The notes under the pieces are model-generated. The model worked only from the letters and a program-made list of their open reading frames with translations, did not search any database and was not told the DNA's origin. The translations under genes and the position numbers were made by a program. From contig JADGQO010000036.1 of the NCBI GenBank assembly GCA_017881725.1, positions 1-34,923 of the forward strand: 34,923 nucleotides of DNA, in the 5' to 3' direction. Every line of letters begins with the position of its first letter. Position 1 is the first letter of the stretch. This document shows positions 1 through 7,699 of this stretch, piece by piece. Source of the DNA: Fibrobacteria bacterium (GTDB lineage Bacteria; Fibrobacterota; Fibrobacteria; UBA11236).

Positions 1-1455
1 AAGCGCATCGGTTTTTTTTTCGATCGGAAATTCATTCCCATCCGCGTCAAGTTCACCATTTCCATGGTCGTTACCATGTTGGTTTTCGGCGCGATCAACT
101 TTTCCATCTCCTATGTGTTCGTGAAACAGTCCACCTTGGAACATATTGGGCAAAAGGTGGAGCTCGTTGTGCACGTGATTCACAGCCAATTGCAAAACGA
201 TTTGGACGCGGGGGATTTCGCAAAGGCGGGGCTCTTGATTTCGGACGCCAAGGAAGGTGACCCGGAAATCCATTATATCCTGGTCTTGGACGGCAAAGGA
301 AAAATCCTGGCCAGCACTTTCGAACCCGGGCAATTGCCGGAGTTCCAGTCCAACGACGTGGTGGCGAAAATGCCCGACTATTATTTCGACCAACGGGCCG
401 GCGAGCGCATCCACAATCGGGTCTTTCCCATCCGCGCAGGGGTGCCGGGCAGCATCGTATTCGGAACCAATGAAAGCGCCGCGTCCGGGCTGGCCCTGCG
501 TTTCGGATTCATCATGATCGGCATGATCGCCTTTTTCCTGGTGCTCGGCATCGGCGGTTCCATGATTTTCTCCTATTTCATCTCCGACCCCATTTACAAG
601 ATTCTGAAAGGCTTCGACGCCTTTGTTCCGGGAGGCGATATGCCCGAGATCCAAACCCTCGTGAACGACGAGTTGCGCCTCTTGGCCCACGGTTTCCGAT
701 CCATGATGGACCGGATCAACGAAATTGATCGGAATTACAAAAGCACGCAAGCGAAAATCCTGGAAACCGAACGGCTCGCCAGCATGGGCACTTTGGCCAC
801 GGGCTTGGCGCACGAAATCAACAATCCCATCGCCGGCATCCAGATGTGCCTCCGGCGCGTGCAGAAATCCCAGAACCTGGACGCCCGTCAAACCGAGTAC
901 TTGCTTCTCATCTCGGAAGCGACCAACCATATCAAGACCGTGGTCCAGGACCTTTTGAGTTACGCGCAGGAGTCCGATCGGAAAAAAGACGCGACCGATC
1001 TCCGGGCCGTGGTCATCGACGCCGCCAAATTGGTGCAACCCCGGCTCAACCGCAACAATATCCATTTCCATTTGGAAGCGCCTCCCGCCCCCTGCGTCAT
1101 CCAAGGCGTCAAATCCCACCTGATCCAGGTGATCGTGAACGGGATCATCAATTCCATCGACGCGGTCCACGACTCGGGTAACATTTGGGTTACCCTGAAG
1201 GAATCTCCCGAAGCCTACCGCATCACCGTGGAGGACGACGGTCCCGGAATAGCTCCCGAAACCGCAGCCAAGGCCTTCGAGCCGTTCTTCACCACCAAGG
1301 GAAAAAAAGGCACGGGACTCGGCCTCTACGTTTCTTTCGGAATCATCATGGCGCACCACGGGAAAATCGATTTGCGCGGACGGTCATCCGGTCGGGGAAC
1401 GGTTCTGGAAGTGGACTTGCCGATCGAAAGGACCCATGAATATTCTCATCGCTGA
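1..1455 (+). CDS. Sensor histidine kinase, 5' partial
   Basis: The frame is open from base 1, so the true start lies upstream; the first ATG in view (64) falls inside the first membrane segment and is unlikely to be the start. Visible order: TM helix (about 46-125), periplasmic sensor region of about 120 residues with no heme motif, second TM helix (about 500-590), HAMP-like linker, short coiled coil, dimerisation domain with H-box (AHEINNP, His codon at 811) and a C-terminal HATPase with N-box (IVNGIINSID), G1 (EDDGPGIAP) and G2 (GTGLGLYV). It should autophosphorylate and signal to the response regulator that starts 20 nt before its stop codon, so the two are translationally coupled. The sensed signal cannot be read from the sequence. 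Family assignment is secure. Confidence 0.93.
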   Translation, partial: KRIGFFFDRKFIPIRVKFTISMVVTMLVFGAINFSISYVFVKQSTLEHIGQKVELVVHVIHSQLQNDLDAGDFAKAGLLISDAKEGDPEIHYILVLDGKGKILASTFEPGQLPEFQSNDVVAKMPDYYFDQRAGERIHNRVFPIRAGVPGSIVFGTNESAASGLALRFGFIMIGMIAFFLVLGIGGSMIFSYFISDPIYKILKGFDAFVPGGDMPEIQTLVNDELRLLAHGFRSMMDRINEIDRNYKSTQAKILETERLASMGTLATGLAHEINNPIAGIQMCLRRVQKSQNLDARQTEYLLLISEATNHIKTVVQDLLSYAQESDRKKDATDLRAVVIDAAKLVQPRLNRNNIHFHLEAPPAPCVIQGVKSHLIQVIVNGIINSIDAVHDSGNIWVTLKESPEAYRITVEDDGPGIAPETAAKAFEPFFTTKGKKGTGLGLYVSFGIIMAHHGKIDLRGRSSGRGTVLEVDLPIERTHEYSHR

Positions 1456-2863
1456 GGACGAGAAAAGCCTGCGCCTGGCCCTCCAGGACGAGCTTCAAGA
1501 AGCCGGCTATAACGTGGACGTGGCCCCCAACGGCGAAGAAGCCATCCAAAAATTGGGCGCCCAGGATTTTGACTTGGTCGTGTGCGACCTGGTGATGGAC
1601 GGCGCCGGAGGCAAGGAAGTCCTCGAATATATCAAGACCAACCGTCCCGCGACGTCCTTCGTGCTGATGACGGCGCACGCCACCATCCAATCGGCCATCG
1701 AGATCTTGAAAATCGGCGCGGTGGATTACCTGCGCAAGCCCTTCGAGATCGAGCAGTTGATGGGCATCATCCGGCAAGTCAAGGAAACCATCCGGCTCCG
1801 CAAGGAACAAGGCGAAACCTTCGAGCAGTGGGAAGGCTGCCGTAGTTTCGGCAATTTGATCGGCCGATCCAAAGCCATGCACGAGTCCTTCGATATGGCC
1901 GCCATAGTGGCCAACGCCGATTCCACCGTGATGATCATCGGCGAGACGGGCACGGGCAAAAACGTAATGGCCGAGGCCATCCACTACGACAGCCAGCGAA
2001 GGAACCACCCCTTCATCATGGTCAGCTGCGCGTCGCTGTCCCGCGAATTGCTGGAGTCCGAATTGTTCGGGCATGAGAAAGGCGCGTTCACCGGTTCCAT
2101 CCGCCAGAAAAAAGGCCGCTTCGAACTGGCCCACAAAGGCACCCTGTTCCTGGACGAAGTGGACGACATTCCGATGGAGACCCAGGTGCGCCTCCTCAAC
2201 TTCACCCAGACCGGGAACTTCGAGCGCGTGGGCGGCGAGGCCACCATCCACGCCAATGTCCGCATCATCGCGGCCACCAAGAAGGATTTGGTCAAGCAGG
2301 TGGATAAGGGTCTTTTCCGCCAGGATTTGTTTTACCGCCTCAACGTGCTGCAAATCAGGATTCCGCCGCTGCGCGAGCGCGTGGGCGACATTCCCCTCCT
2401 GGTCGATCATTTCCTGCGCAAATATTCTCCGGAGCGGAAGTTGAACGTTTCGCCGGAAATCATGGACATCCTCAAAAAGCATACTTGGGATGGCAACGTG
2501 CGCGAACTGGAACACGTGATCGAGCGCCTGGTGCTGCTGAATCGCGACGGGACCATCGAACGCTCCGCGCTGCCCTTGAATATCATCGACGCGGCGGGAC
2601 GCGTTCCCGGATTCGGCTGGGGCCAGGCTTCCCTGCATGAGTACCTGGATCAGCTGGAGGATCGCCTGTTGCGGGACGCCTTGGCCAAGTGCCGGGGTAA
2701 CAAGCGTGATACGGCAGCGTTGTTGAAAATCCCATTGCCGACCCTCAAGAGCAAGCTGTTGAAGTTCCACCTCGGCAAGACGGAAGACCCGGATCAAACG
2801 GATCACCCCGAGCGCCGGGATCAAGCCGATCCCTCCGAGAGCGCTGCGGCCGCTGCGTCTTAA
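1436..2863 (+). CDS. NtrC-family sigma54-dependent response regulator
   Basis: 475 aa, complete. Receiver domain (about 1-115) has all canonical residues: D8, phospho-acceptor D51, T79 and K101. The AAA+ domain has Walker A GETGTGKN (169-176), the sigma54-contacting GAFTGS loop (216-221), Walker B GTLFLDEV and an arginine-finger region (RQDLFYRL). A Fis-type helix-turn-helix lies near residues 405-445. It should activate sigma54 promoters when phosphorylated by the upstream kinase, whose gene it overlaps by 20 nt. The last 30 residues are a low-complexity Asp/Ala tail. No sigma54 promoter could be convincingly assigned by eye in the window, so its targets are unknown; the cytochrome genes downstream are candidates only by proximity. 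It is the intact counterpart of the degenerate NtrC-like protein at 20252-21601. Confidence 0.95.
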   Translation: MNILIAEDEKSLRLALQDELQEAGYNVDVAPNGEEAIQKLGAQDFDLVVCDLVMDGAGGKEVLEYIKTNRPATSFVLMTAHATIQSAIEILKIGAVDYLRKPFEIEQLMGIIRQVKETIRLRKEQGETFEQWEGCRSFGNLIGRSKAMHESFDMAAIVANADSTVMIIGETGTGKNVMAEAIHYDSQRRNHPFIMVSCASLSRELLESELFGHEKGAFTGSIRQKKGRFELAHKGTLFLDEVDDIPMETQVRLLNFTQTGNFERVGGEATIHANVRIIAATKKDLVKQVDKGLFRQDLFYRLNVLQIRIPPLRERVGDIPLLVDHFLRKYSPERKLNVSPEIMDILKKHTWDGNVRELEHVIERLVLLNRDGTIERSALPLNIIDAAGRVPGFGWGQASLHEYLDQLEDRLLRDALAKCRGNKRDTAALLKIPLPTLKSKLLKFHLGKTEDPDQTDHPERRDQADPSESAAAAAS

Positions 2864-2894
2864 CCCGGAAAATTCTGAAATTCGAAGAGTCAAC

Positions 2895-3136
2895 AACCAC
2901 GGGCCAAGCCCGTGGTTTGCGGGACGGGCCATAGGCCCGGGACCCAAAGGCGCGACAGCGCCTTTGATGATCGTTCGCGTTGCACCCCCGTGCCTAGCAC
3001 GGGGTCCATGTCTAAGCCGTAGGCGTATTCAACGCGAACAATTGATGCCGACCCTCCGGTAATCCTGGAAACACAACCTGTACCATTCGGTACATTTTCC
3101 CCAAAATCACCCCCCGACTTAAGGCCTGTCGCCTTA
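2895..3136. repeat. Cluster of small palindromic hairpins in intergenic DNA
   Basis: The 320-bp gap 2864-3183 holds no gene but contains a run of perfect inverted repeats: 2895-2904/2908-2917 (10 bp, loop CAA); 2925-2930/2934-2939 (6 bp, loop ATA); 2946-2953/2958-2965 (8 bp, loop GACA); 2986-2993/2997-3004 (8 bp, loop CTA), itself enclosed by a 10-bp inverted repeat 2973-2982/3030-3039; 3079-3084/3089-3094 (6 bp, loop ATTC); 3120-3125/3131-3136 (6 bp, loop CTGTC). The first may also end the upstream two-component transcript. The dense, tiny-loop organisation resembles dispersed extragenic palindromic elements; a structured RNA is the alternative. No other copy was seen in this window. Confidence 0.7.
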
Positions 3137-3183
3137 GATTAATCCTGCCTCTGGACGGTTCCCTTTTCAACTTCAGGTAATAC

Positions 3184-6100
3184 ATGACTCGATTTAGTTT
3201 CGTGCTAAGCGTTGTTGCGGTCCTGACCACGGCGGGATTGGGTTATGCACCGGTGGGAACGATCCCATCCACCCCCGGATCCGGACATGCGCGTATTTCG
3301 GACCAAGATCTCAAAACCATGGCCCGTTCGATCATAAACACGCAGGCATCCGCGACAACACCAGGAATAAATGCGCAGGCCCTGCCTCCACTTCCAGTTT
3401 CGGCTTCGGCGCCGAATCATCGCATGCCTATCGGCGCAATCGCTCGGCTCCCCGTTCCAGGCCGCCTCGCGCCAAGCACGGAAGGCATCTCCTGGCGTGC
3501 AGACCGAGGGACGCCGGCATTTTTGGACGGACGCTGCCTCAGTGAGCCGCAGGTATCTGGTACGCAAGGGATGGCCGGATTTGGGAGTGTTAACGCCGCC
3601 GCTGGATCCACAACGCCAGGGGCGATTACCGCCGCGTCCGGTCCCACAACACCCGGGGACCGCGCCATGGCGTACTTCCAGGCCAATCGAGAGATTTTCA
3701 AACTTCGCGATCCTGCGGGGGAATTGCGATTCCATACCCAAAGCGTGGATCGATTGGGAAGCCGCCACGAGATTTTTCAGCAAATGTTCCAGGGTGTTCC
3801 GGTTTGGGGCGGCCAGATCAACGCCCATTTCGATCGCGAAGGCACGCTATACGCCGTCAACGCCGCCCATTTTCCCACCCCGAATTTTCATTCGGGCCGG
3901 ACCTGGCGGTTGGACCAGAAAACCGCCGTGGACCGCGCCGTGCGGGACGTTTCCGCCCATGGGCCGATGGAGGCGTTCACTTCGCAAATGCAGGACCTAT
4001 TAGGCTATGCGGGCCCGATCGCGGAGCGCAACGTCTGGCTGGAACCAGAGGGAGGCGCGGCGCATTGGGCCTGGCGCGTGGAGATTCGTCCGAACATATT
4101 GGAACTCTGGCGTTATTTCATCGATGCGACCACGGGCGAAATTTTGGAAAAGTATGACGTCTCCAACACCGACGGCGTCAAGACGGCCTCGGCCAAGGAT
4201 TTATTAGGCGTTTCCCATACCTTGAATACTTACCAAGTGGGTTCGACCTATTATCTCATCGACGGAACGCGCAAGAGTTTCAATCCAAGGTCCTCCCTCC
4301 CGAATGATCCCAAAGGCGCCTTGGTGACCATGACGGCGGGAAATACGGACTTGGTCAAAGTCTCGCAAGTCACGTCCGACAACAATACTTGGAACGACGC
4401 GGCGTCGGTGTCGGCGCATTACAACATGGCGAAGGTGTATGAATATTATTTGAATACCTTCAATCGCCTCGGCATCGACGGCGCGGGCGGCACCATGATT
4501 GCGGCCATTCACGTCACCTCCGGCGGCCAATCCATGGACAATGCATATTTCAACGGTAAACTGATGGCTTACGGCGACGGTGGCCGTAACTTCAAGTCGA
4601 CGGCCAGGGCCCTCGACGTGGCCGGGCACGAAATGACCCACGGCGTGATCGCCGCCACGGTAAATCTGGATTATAAGGGCCAGTCCGGATCGCTCAACGA
4701 ATCCCTGGCCGACGTATTCGGCGTCATGATCGATCGCAAGAATTGGACGCTCGGCGAGGACATCGTGAACTCCTCACTCTTCCCCACCGGGTCCATCCGC
4801 GACTTTCTGGATCCGCATAATGGAGGCAGGAGCCCATCCGACGTGGATTGGCAACCCTCGCACATGGTGGAATTCGTCAAGGCGACCATGGCCGACGACA
4901 ACGGCGGCGTGCACATCAACAGCGGCATCCCCAACCATGCCTGCTACCTGATCGCCAACGCCATCGGGCGCGAGAAGACCGAGCAAATTTATTACCGGGT
5001 GCTGGACGCCCGTTACCTAAACCCGGGATCGCAATTCATGGACATGCGTCTCGGGGCCGTGCGCGCGGCCAAGGACCTGTATGGAGAGAATTCCCCAGAG
5101 GTCCTGGCGGTTAAGCAGGGGTTCACCGGAGTCGGCATCGGATCCGACACGTCCTCGGACATCCCCACGCCCAGGCCTCCCGACCGCGCGCCCGCGACCG
5201 GACAACAATACGTCGCCTATCTCGACGCGAAACCCGGGGACAGCAGTCTCTACATGGCCAAGGCGGTTGTGACCTCCGCTGCGGATATCACGCATTTAAG
5301 CTCGACCCAGGTATTCGTCGGATCGGGACGCCCCATCGCCGTCTCGGCGGACGGATCCATCATCCTGTTCATCGATAATAAGCACGCCATCCGGATCATC
5401 GACGCCGCCGGAGAGCGCGTGGTCGGCACAGCGGGCACCTGGAAATCAGTCGCCGTATCGCCCGACGGAACCAAAGCCGCGGCCACCACCGTGGATCAGG
5501 ACGGAAAAATCCATATCCTCGACTTGGCCAACCCCGACCAGAGCCGGGCCATACAACTGTACACGCCCTCCGCCGGCCAAGCGGGTCAAGCCAACAACGT
5601 GGTCTACGCCGACGCCTTGGAATTCAATTCCACCGGCGAGAGCCTGGTCTATGACGCGCTGAACCGCGTGCCGCAGGCCCAAGGCAATCCCATCGAATTC
5701 TGGAACGCGAACCTGCTCGAAATCAATTCCGGAGTGATCACGCCCTTTCTACCGACCTTGCCCGACGGCGTGAATGTCGGCAACCCCTCCTTCTCCAAGA
5801 CTAATGATATGAACGTCGTCTTCGACTTGATCGACGATTATTCCGGGACCTTCAGCGTCATGGCAGCCGACCTTTTCACCGGAACCTTCCGCGCCCTCGA
5901 TAGCGGGGCCGTGGTTCCCGGCAGCCCGCGCTTTTCAACCCGGGACGACAAAATCGTTTTCACCAAGGCCACGGGCACCACGCTCAATGTTTTCGAGATC
6001 AATCTCGCCCAGGACAAACTCACGCCCGCGGGCAAGGCCGTATCCTATATGGCGAACGCGCAGAAACCGGTGTGGTTCGTGAAGACGCTGCGTCCCTCCG

Positions 6101-6381
6101 GCGTGCCGGGTGCGCAAGCGTCAACAAGTTGGGACGGATTCCTGACCGAGGAAGCGGGCGGCGGCTTCCGATTGGCCTTATCCCAACCCGCTGATGTTAA
6201 CGTGGAACTTTTTGATCCGAACGGGAAATTCCGCGCCAACCTCGCGCGCGGCCGTTATCCCGCAGGCGCACACCGCATCGGGTGGATTTCCGGATTGAAG
6301 TCCGGAATTTATCTGTTGCGCATGACCATGCAACCCGAGACGGGTCCGATCCAATCCATTACCCGGCGCATCATCCGCTAG
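3184..6381 (+). CDS. Secreted M4 (thermolysin-like) metalloprotease with propeller and sorting-type tail
   Basis: 1065 aa, about twice the usual size of thermolysin-like precursors. Signal peptide 1-22 (cleavage near GLGYA). An FTP-type propeptide lies near 160-215, then a PepSY-like inhibitory segment to about 320. The catalytic domain carries the zinc motif HEMTH (482-486), third ligand E506 in NESLADVFG and catalytic H577 in GGVHINSG, so it should be an active zinc endopeptidase. A Pro-rich linker (about 655-675) precedes a WD40/TolB-like beta-propeller (about 676-960). The last 80 residues (VELFDPNGKF to SGIYLLRM to ITRRIIR) resemble type IX secretion sorting tails; this is a resemblance only. 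Two Thr/Pro/Ala-rich stretches occur in the N-terminal 160 residues. It stands alone between the hairpin cluster and the convergent cytochrome operon. Confidence 0.93.
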   Translation: MTRFSFVLSVVAVLTTAGLGYAPVGTIPSTPGSGHARISDQDLKTMARSIINTQASATTPGINAQALPPLPVSASAPNHRMPIGAIARLPVPGRLAPSTEGISWRADRGTPAFLDGRCLSEPQVSGTQGMAGFGSVNAAAGSTTPGAITAASGPTTPGDRAMAYFQANREIFKLRDPAGELRFHTQSVDRLGSRHEIFQQMFQGVPVWGGQINAHFDREGTLYAVNAAHFPTPNFHSGRTWRLDQKTAVDRAVRDVSAHGPMEAFTSQMQDLLGYAGPIAERNVWLEPEGGAAHWAWRVEIRPNILELWRYFIDATTGEILEKYDVSNTDGVKTASAKDLLGVSHTLNTYQVGSTYYLIDGTRKSFNPRSSLPNDPKGALVTMTAGNTDLVKVSQVTSDNNTWNDAASVSAHYNMAKVYEYYLNTFNRLGIDGAGGTMIAAIHVTSGGQSMDNAYFNGKLMAYGDGGRNFKSTARALDVAGHEMTHGVIAATVNLDYKGQSGSLNESLADVFGVMIDRKNWTLGEDIVNSSLFPTGSIRDFLDPHNGGRSPSDVDWQPSHMVEFVKATMADDNGGVHINSGIPNHACYLIANAIGREKTEQIYYRVLDARYLNPGSQFMDMRLGAVRAAKDLYGENSPEVLAVKQGFTGVGIGSDTSSDIPTPRPPDRAPATGQQYVAYLDAKPGDSSLYMAKAVVTSAADITHLSSTQVFVGSGRPIAVSADGSIILFIDNKHAIRIIDAAGERVVGTAGTWKSVAVSPDGTKAAATTVDQDGKIHILDLANPDQSRAIQLYTPSAGQAGQANNVVYADALEFNSTGESLVYDALNRVPQAQGNPIEFWNANLLEINSGVITPFLPTLPDGVNVGNPSFSKTNDMNVVFDLIDDYSGTFSVMAADLFTGTFRALDSGAVVPGSPRFSTRDDKIVFTKATGTTLNVFEINLAQDKLTPAGKAVSYMANAQKPVWFVKTLRPSGVPGAQASTSWDGFLTEEAGGGFRLALSQPADVNVELFDPNGKFRANLARGRYPAGAHRIGWISGLKSGIYLLRMTMQPETGPIQSITRRIIR

Positions 6382-6487
6382 CGTTCCGGAATAACCTTCA
6401 GCTACCCGGAACAAGCCTACGGCACCAACCGGGGCATCAAAATATGGATTGGCGGAGATAACAATATCGGAAGGCCCACCCTTCGCC

Positions 6488-7699
6488 TCACTTCTTATGG
6501 CACTGTAGGCACAACTCCTTTTTCGGATCCTTGGGCAAATACTTGGGGAAGTCGGAGTTGTGCAATTTATGGCAGCCCAGGCAGGTGAGCGGTTTTCCCG
6601 TCATGGGATTGATGGCTTTGTCGCCCAGGGGATGCGAGCCGTGGCTCTTGGTATGGCATTGCATGCACAATTCGGATCCCACCGCGCGTAGATATTTGTC
6701 GTTGTCGCCTCCGTGGGGGTTGTGACAGCGGTTGCAATTGAAATCCGGATGGGTGATGAAATGTTTCTTTTCATCCTCGGTTTTGCCCTTGAGATGGCAG
6801 CCGATGCAAAGTTCCTTGGGCGGCAGACGGAGCAGCGAATCATTTTCCGAGGCGTGCGGGAAATGGCAGTTCATGCACGCGCCCGGCTTGTCCATGATAT
6901 GCCGGAACGGGAGTTTCTCGGCTTCCTTCATGTCCTTATGGCACTTGAAGCACAATTCCTTCATGTCGGATTTGAGCGCTGCGGAAAGCTGGTTTTTATT
7001 CACGGCATGGCAATCGTCGCATTTTCCGCCCGCGAAGGGCTTATGCTGCTTGGACATCAAAAGGCCCTTTTGATCCGAGGCATGGGGATTGTGGCAGACC
7101 AGGCAATTCACCTTGGGCGAAAAGTTCGCGGCATGGGCCTTCAAAAGCTTGGGCGTCTGCTTGTGGCAGGTCCAGCATAATTGCGGCACCGAGTCCTTGA
7201 GAATGCGCGGGTTGCCGGAGCTGTGCGGGTCATGGCAGTCGTAACATTTCTTGCCGACGGGATCATGGACGTATTTCTTTTTGAGCCATTCGACCGCTTG
7301 CTTATGGCAACGCGTGCAGAGTTCCGGCTTTCCCGAAGTGAGCATTTTTTCGTTGTCGGTGGCGTGGGGATCATGGCAAGCCTGGCAATCCCCGCCCTGG
7401 AAAGGCTTATGCACGTTGGGCGCAGCCTGCTTTTCCTTCATCTTTTCATGGCAGGAAACGCATAGCTTCAAGGGATCGATATTGAGCAAATCCTCGTGCT
7501 TGGAGGCGTGGGGATTATGGCAATCCGGGCAACGGCCTTCCTGGTACACCTTATGGACATGCTTCTTGGCCAGAAGTTCCTTTTTATCCTTGTGGCACTC
7601 GAAGCATACGTTGGGATAATCCACGGGCGGGACCTGGGCGCGCGCGGCAGACGCGGCAAAGACGCCGAACCAAATTGCGATCAAGATCACGTTTTTCAT
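6488..7699 (-). CDS. 16-heme periplasmic cytochrome c (doubled-CXXCH family)
   Basis: 403 aa with a signal peptide ending near ASAARA. I count 16 CXXCH motifs (first CFECH, last CLQCH two residues before the end), about one heme per 25 residues. Motifs alternate in the doubled-CXXCH pattern, with many CXXCHNPH/CXXCHDPH units where the trailing His is a likely distal axial ligand. No enzymatic domain is visible, so it is most simply an electron conduit. Its ATG shares a 4-nt ATGA overlap (7696-7699) with the stop of the 26-heme gene; it is the last gene of the seven-gene operon. It looks like a shorter paralogue of the 26-heme protein. Periplasmic or outer-membrane location is inferred. Confidence 0.95.
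   Translation of the reverse strand: MKNVILIAIWFGVFAASAARAQVPPVDYPNVCFECHKDKKELLAKKHVHKVYQEGRCPDCHNPHASKHEDLLNIDPLKLCVSCHEKMKEKQAAPNVHKPFQGGDCQACHDPHATDNEKMLTSGKPELCTRCHKQAVEWLKKKYVHDPVGKKCYDCHDPHSSGNPRILKDSVPQLCWTCHKQTPKLLKAHAANFSPKVNCLVCHNPHASDQKGLLMSKQHKPFAGGKCDDCHAVNKNQLSAALKSDMKELCFKCHKDMKEAEKLPFRHIMDKPGACMNCHFPHASENDSLLRLPPKELCIGCHLKGKTEDEKKHFITHPDFNCNRCHNPHGGDNDKYLRAVGSELCMQCHTKSHGSHPLGDKAINPMTGKPLTCLGCHKLHNSDFPKYLPKDPKKELCLQCHKK

Noticed and set aside
1346-2947. 533-codon minus-strand open frame opposite the NtrC-type regulator
   Set aside because: It is antisense to a gene with all catalytic motifs, shows no domain, and its composition mirrors the opposite strand.
6382-6487. Terminator between the convergent protease and cytochrome genes
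   Set aside because: Only weak imperfect inverted repeats; no convincing stem plus T-run on either strand.
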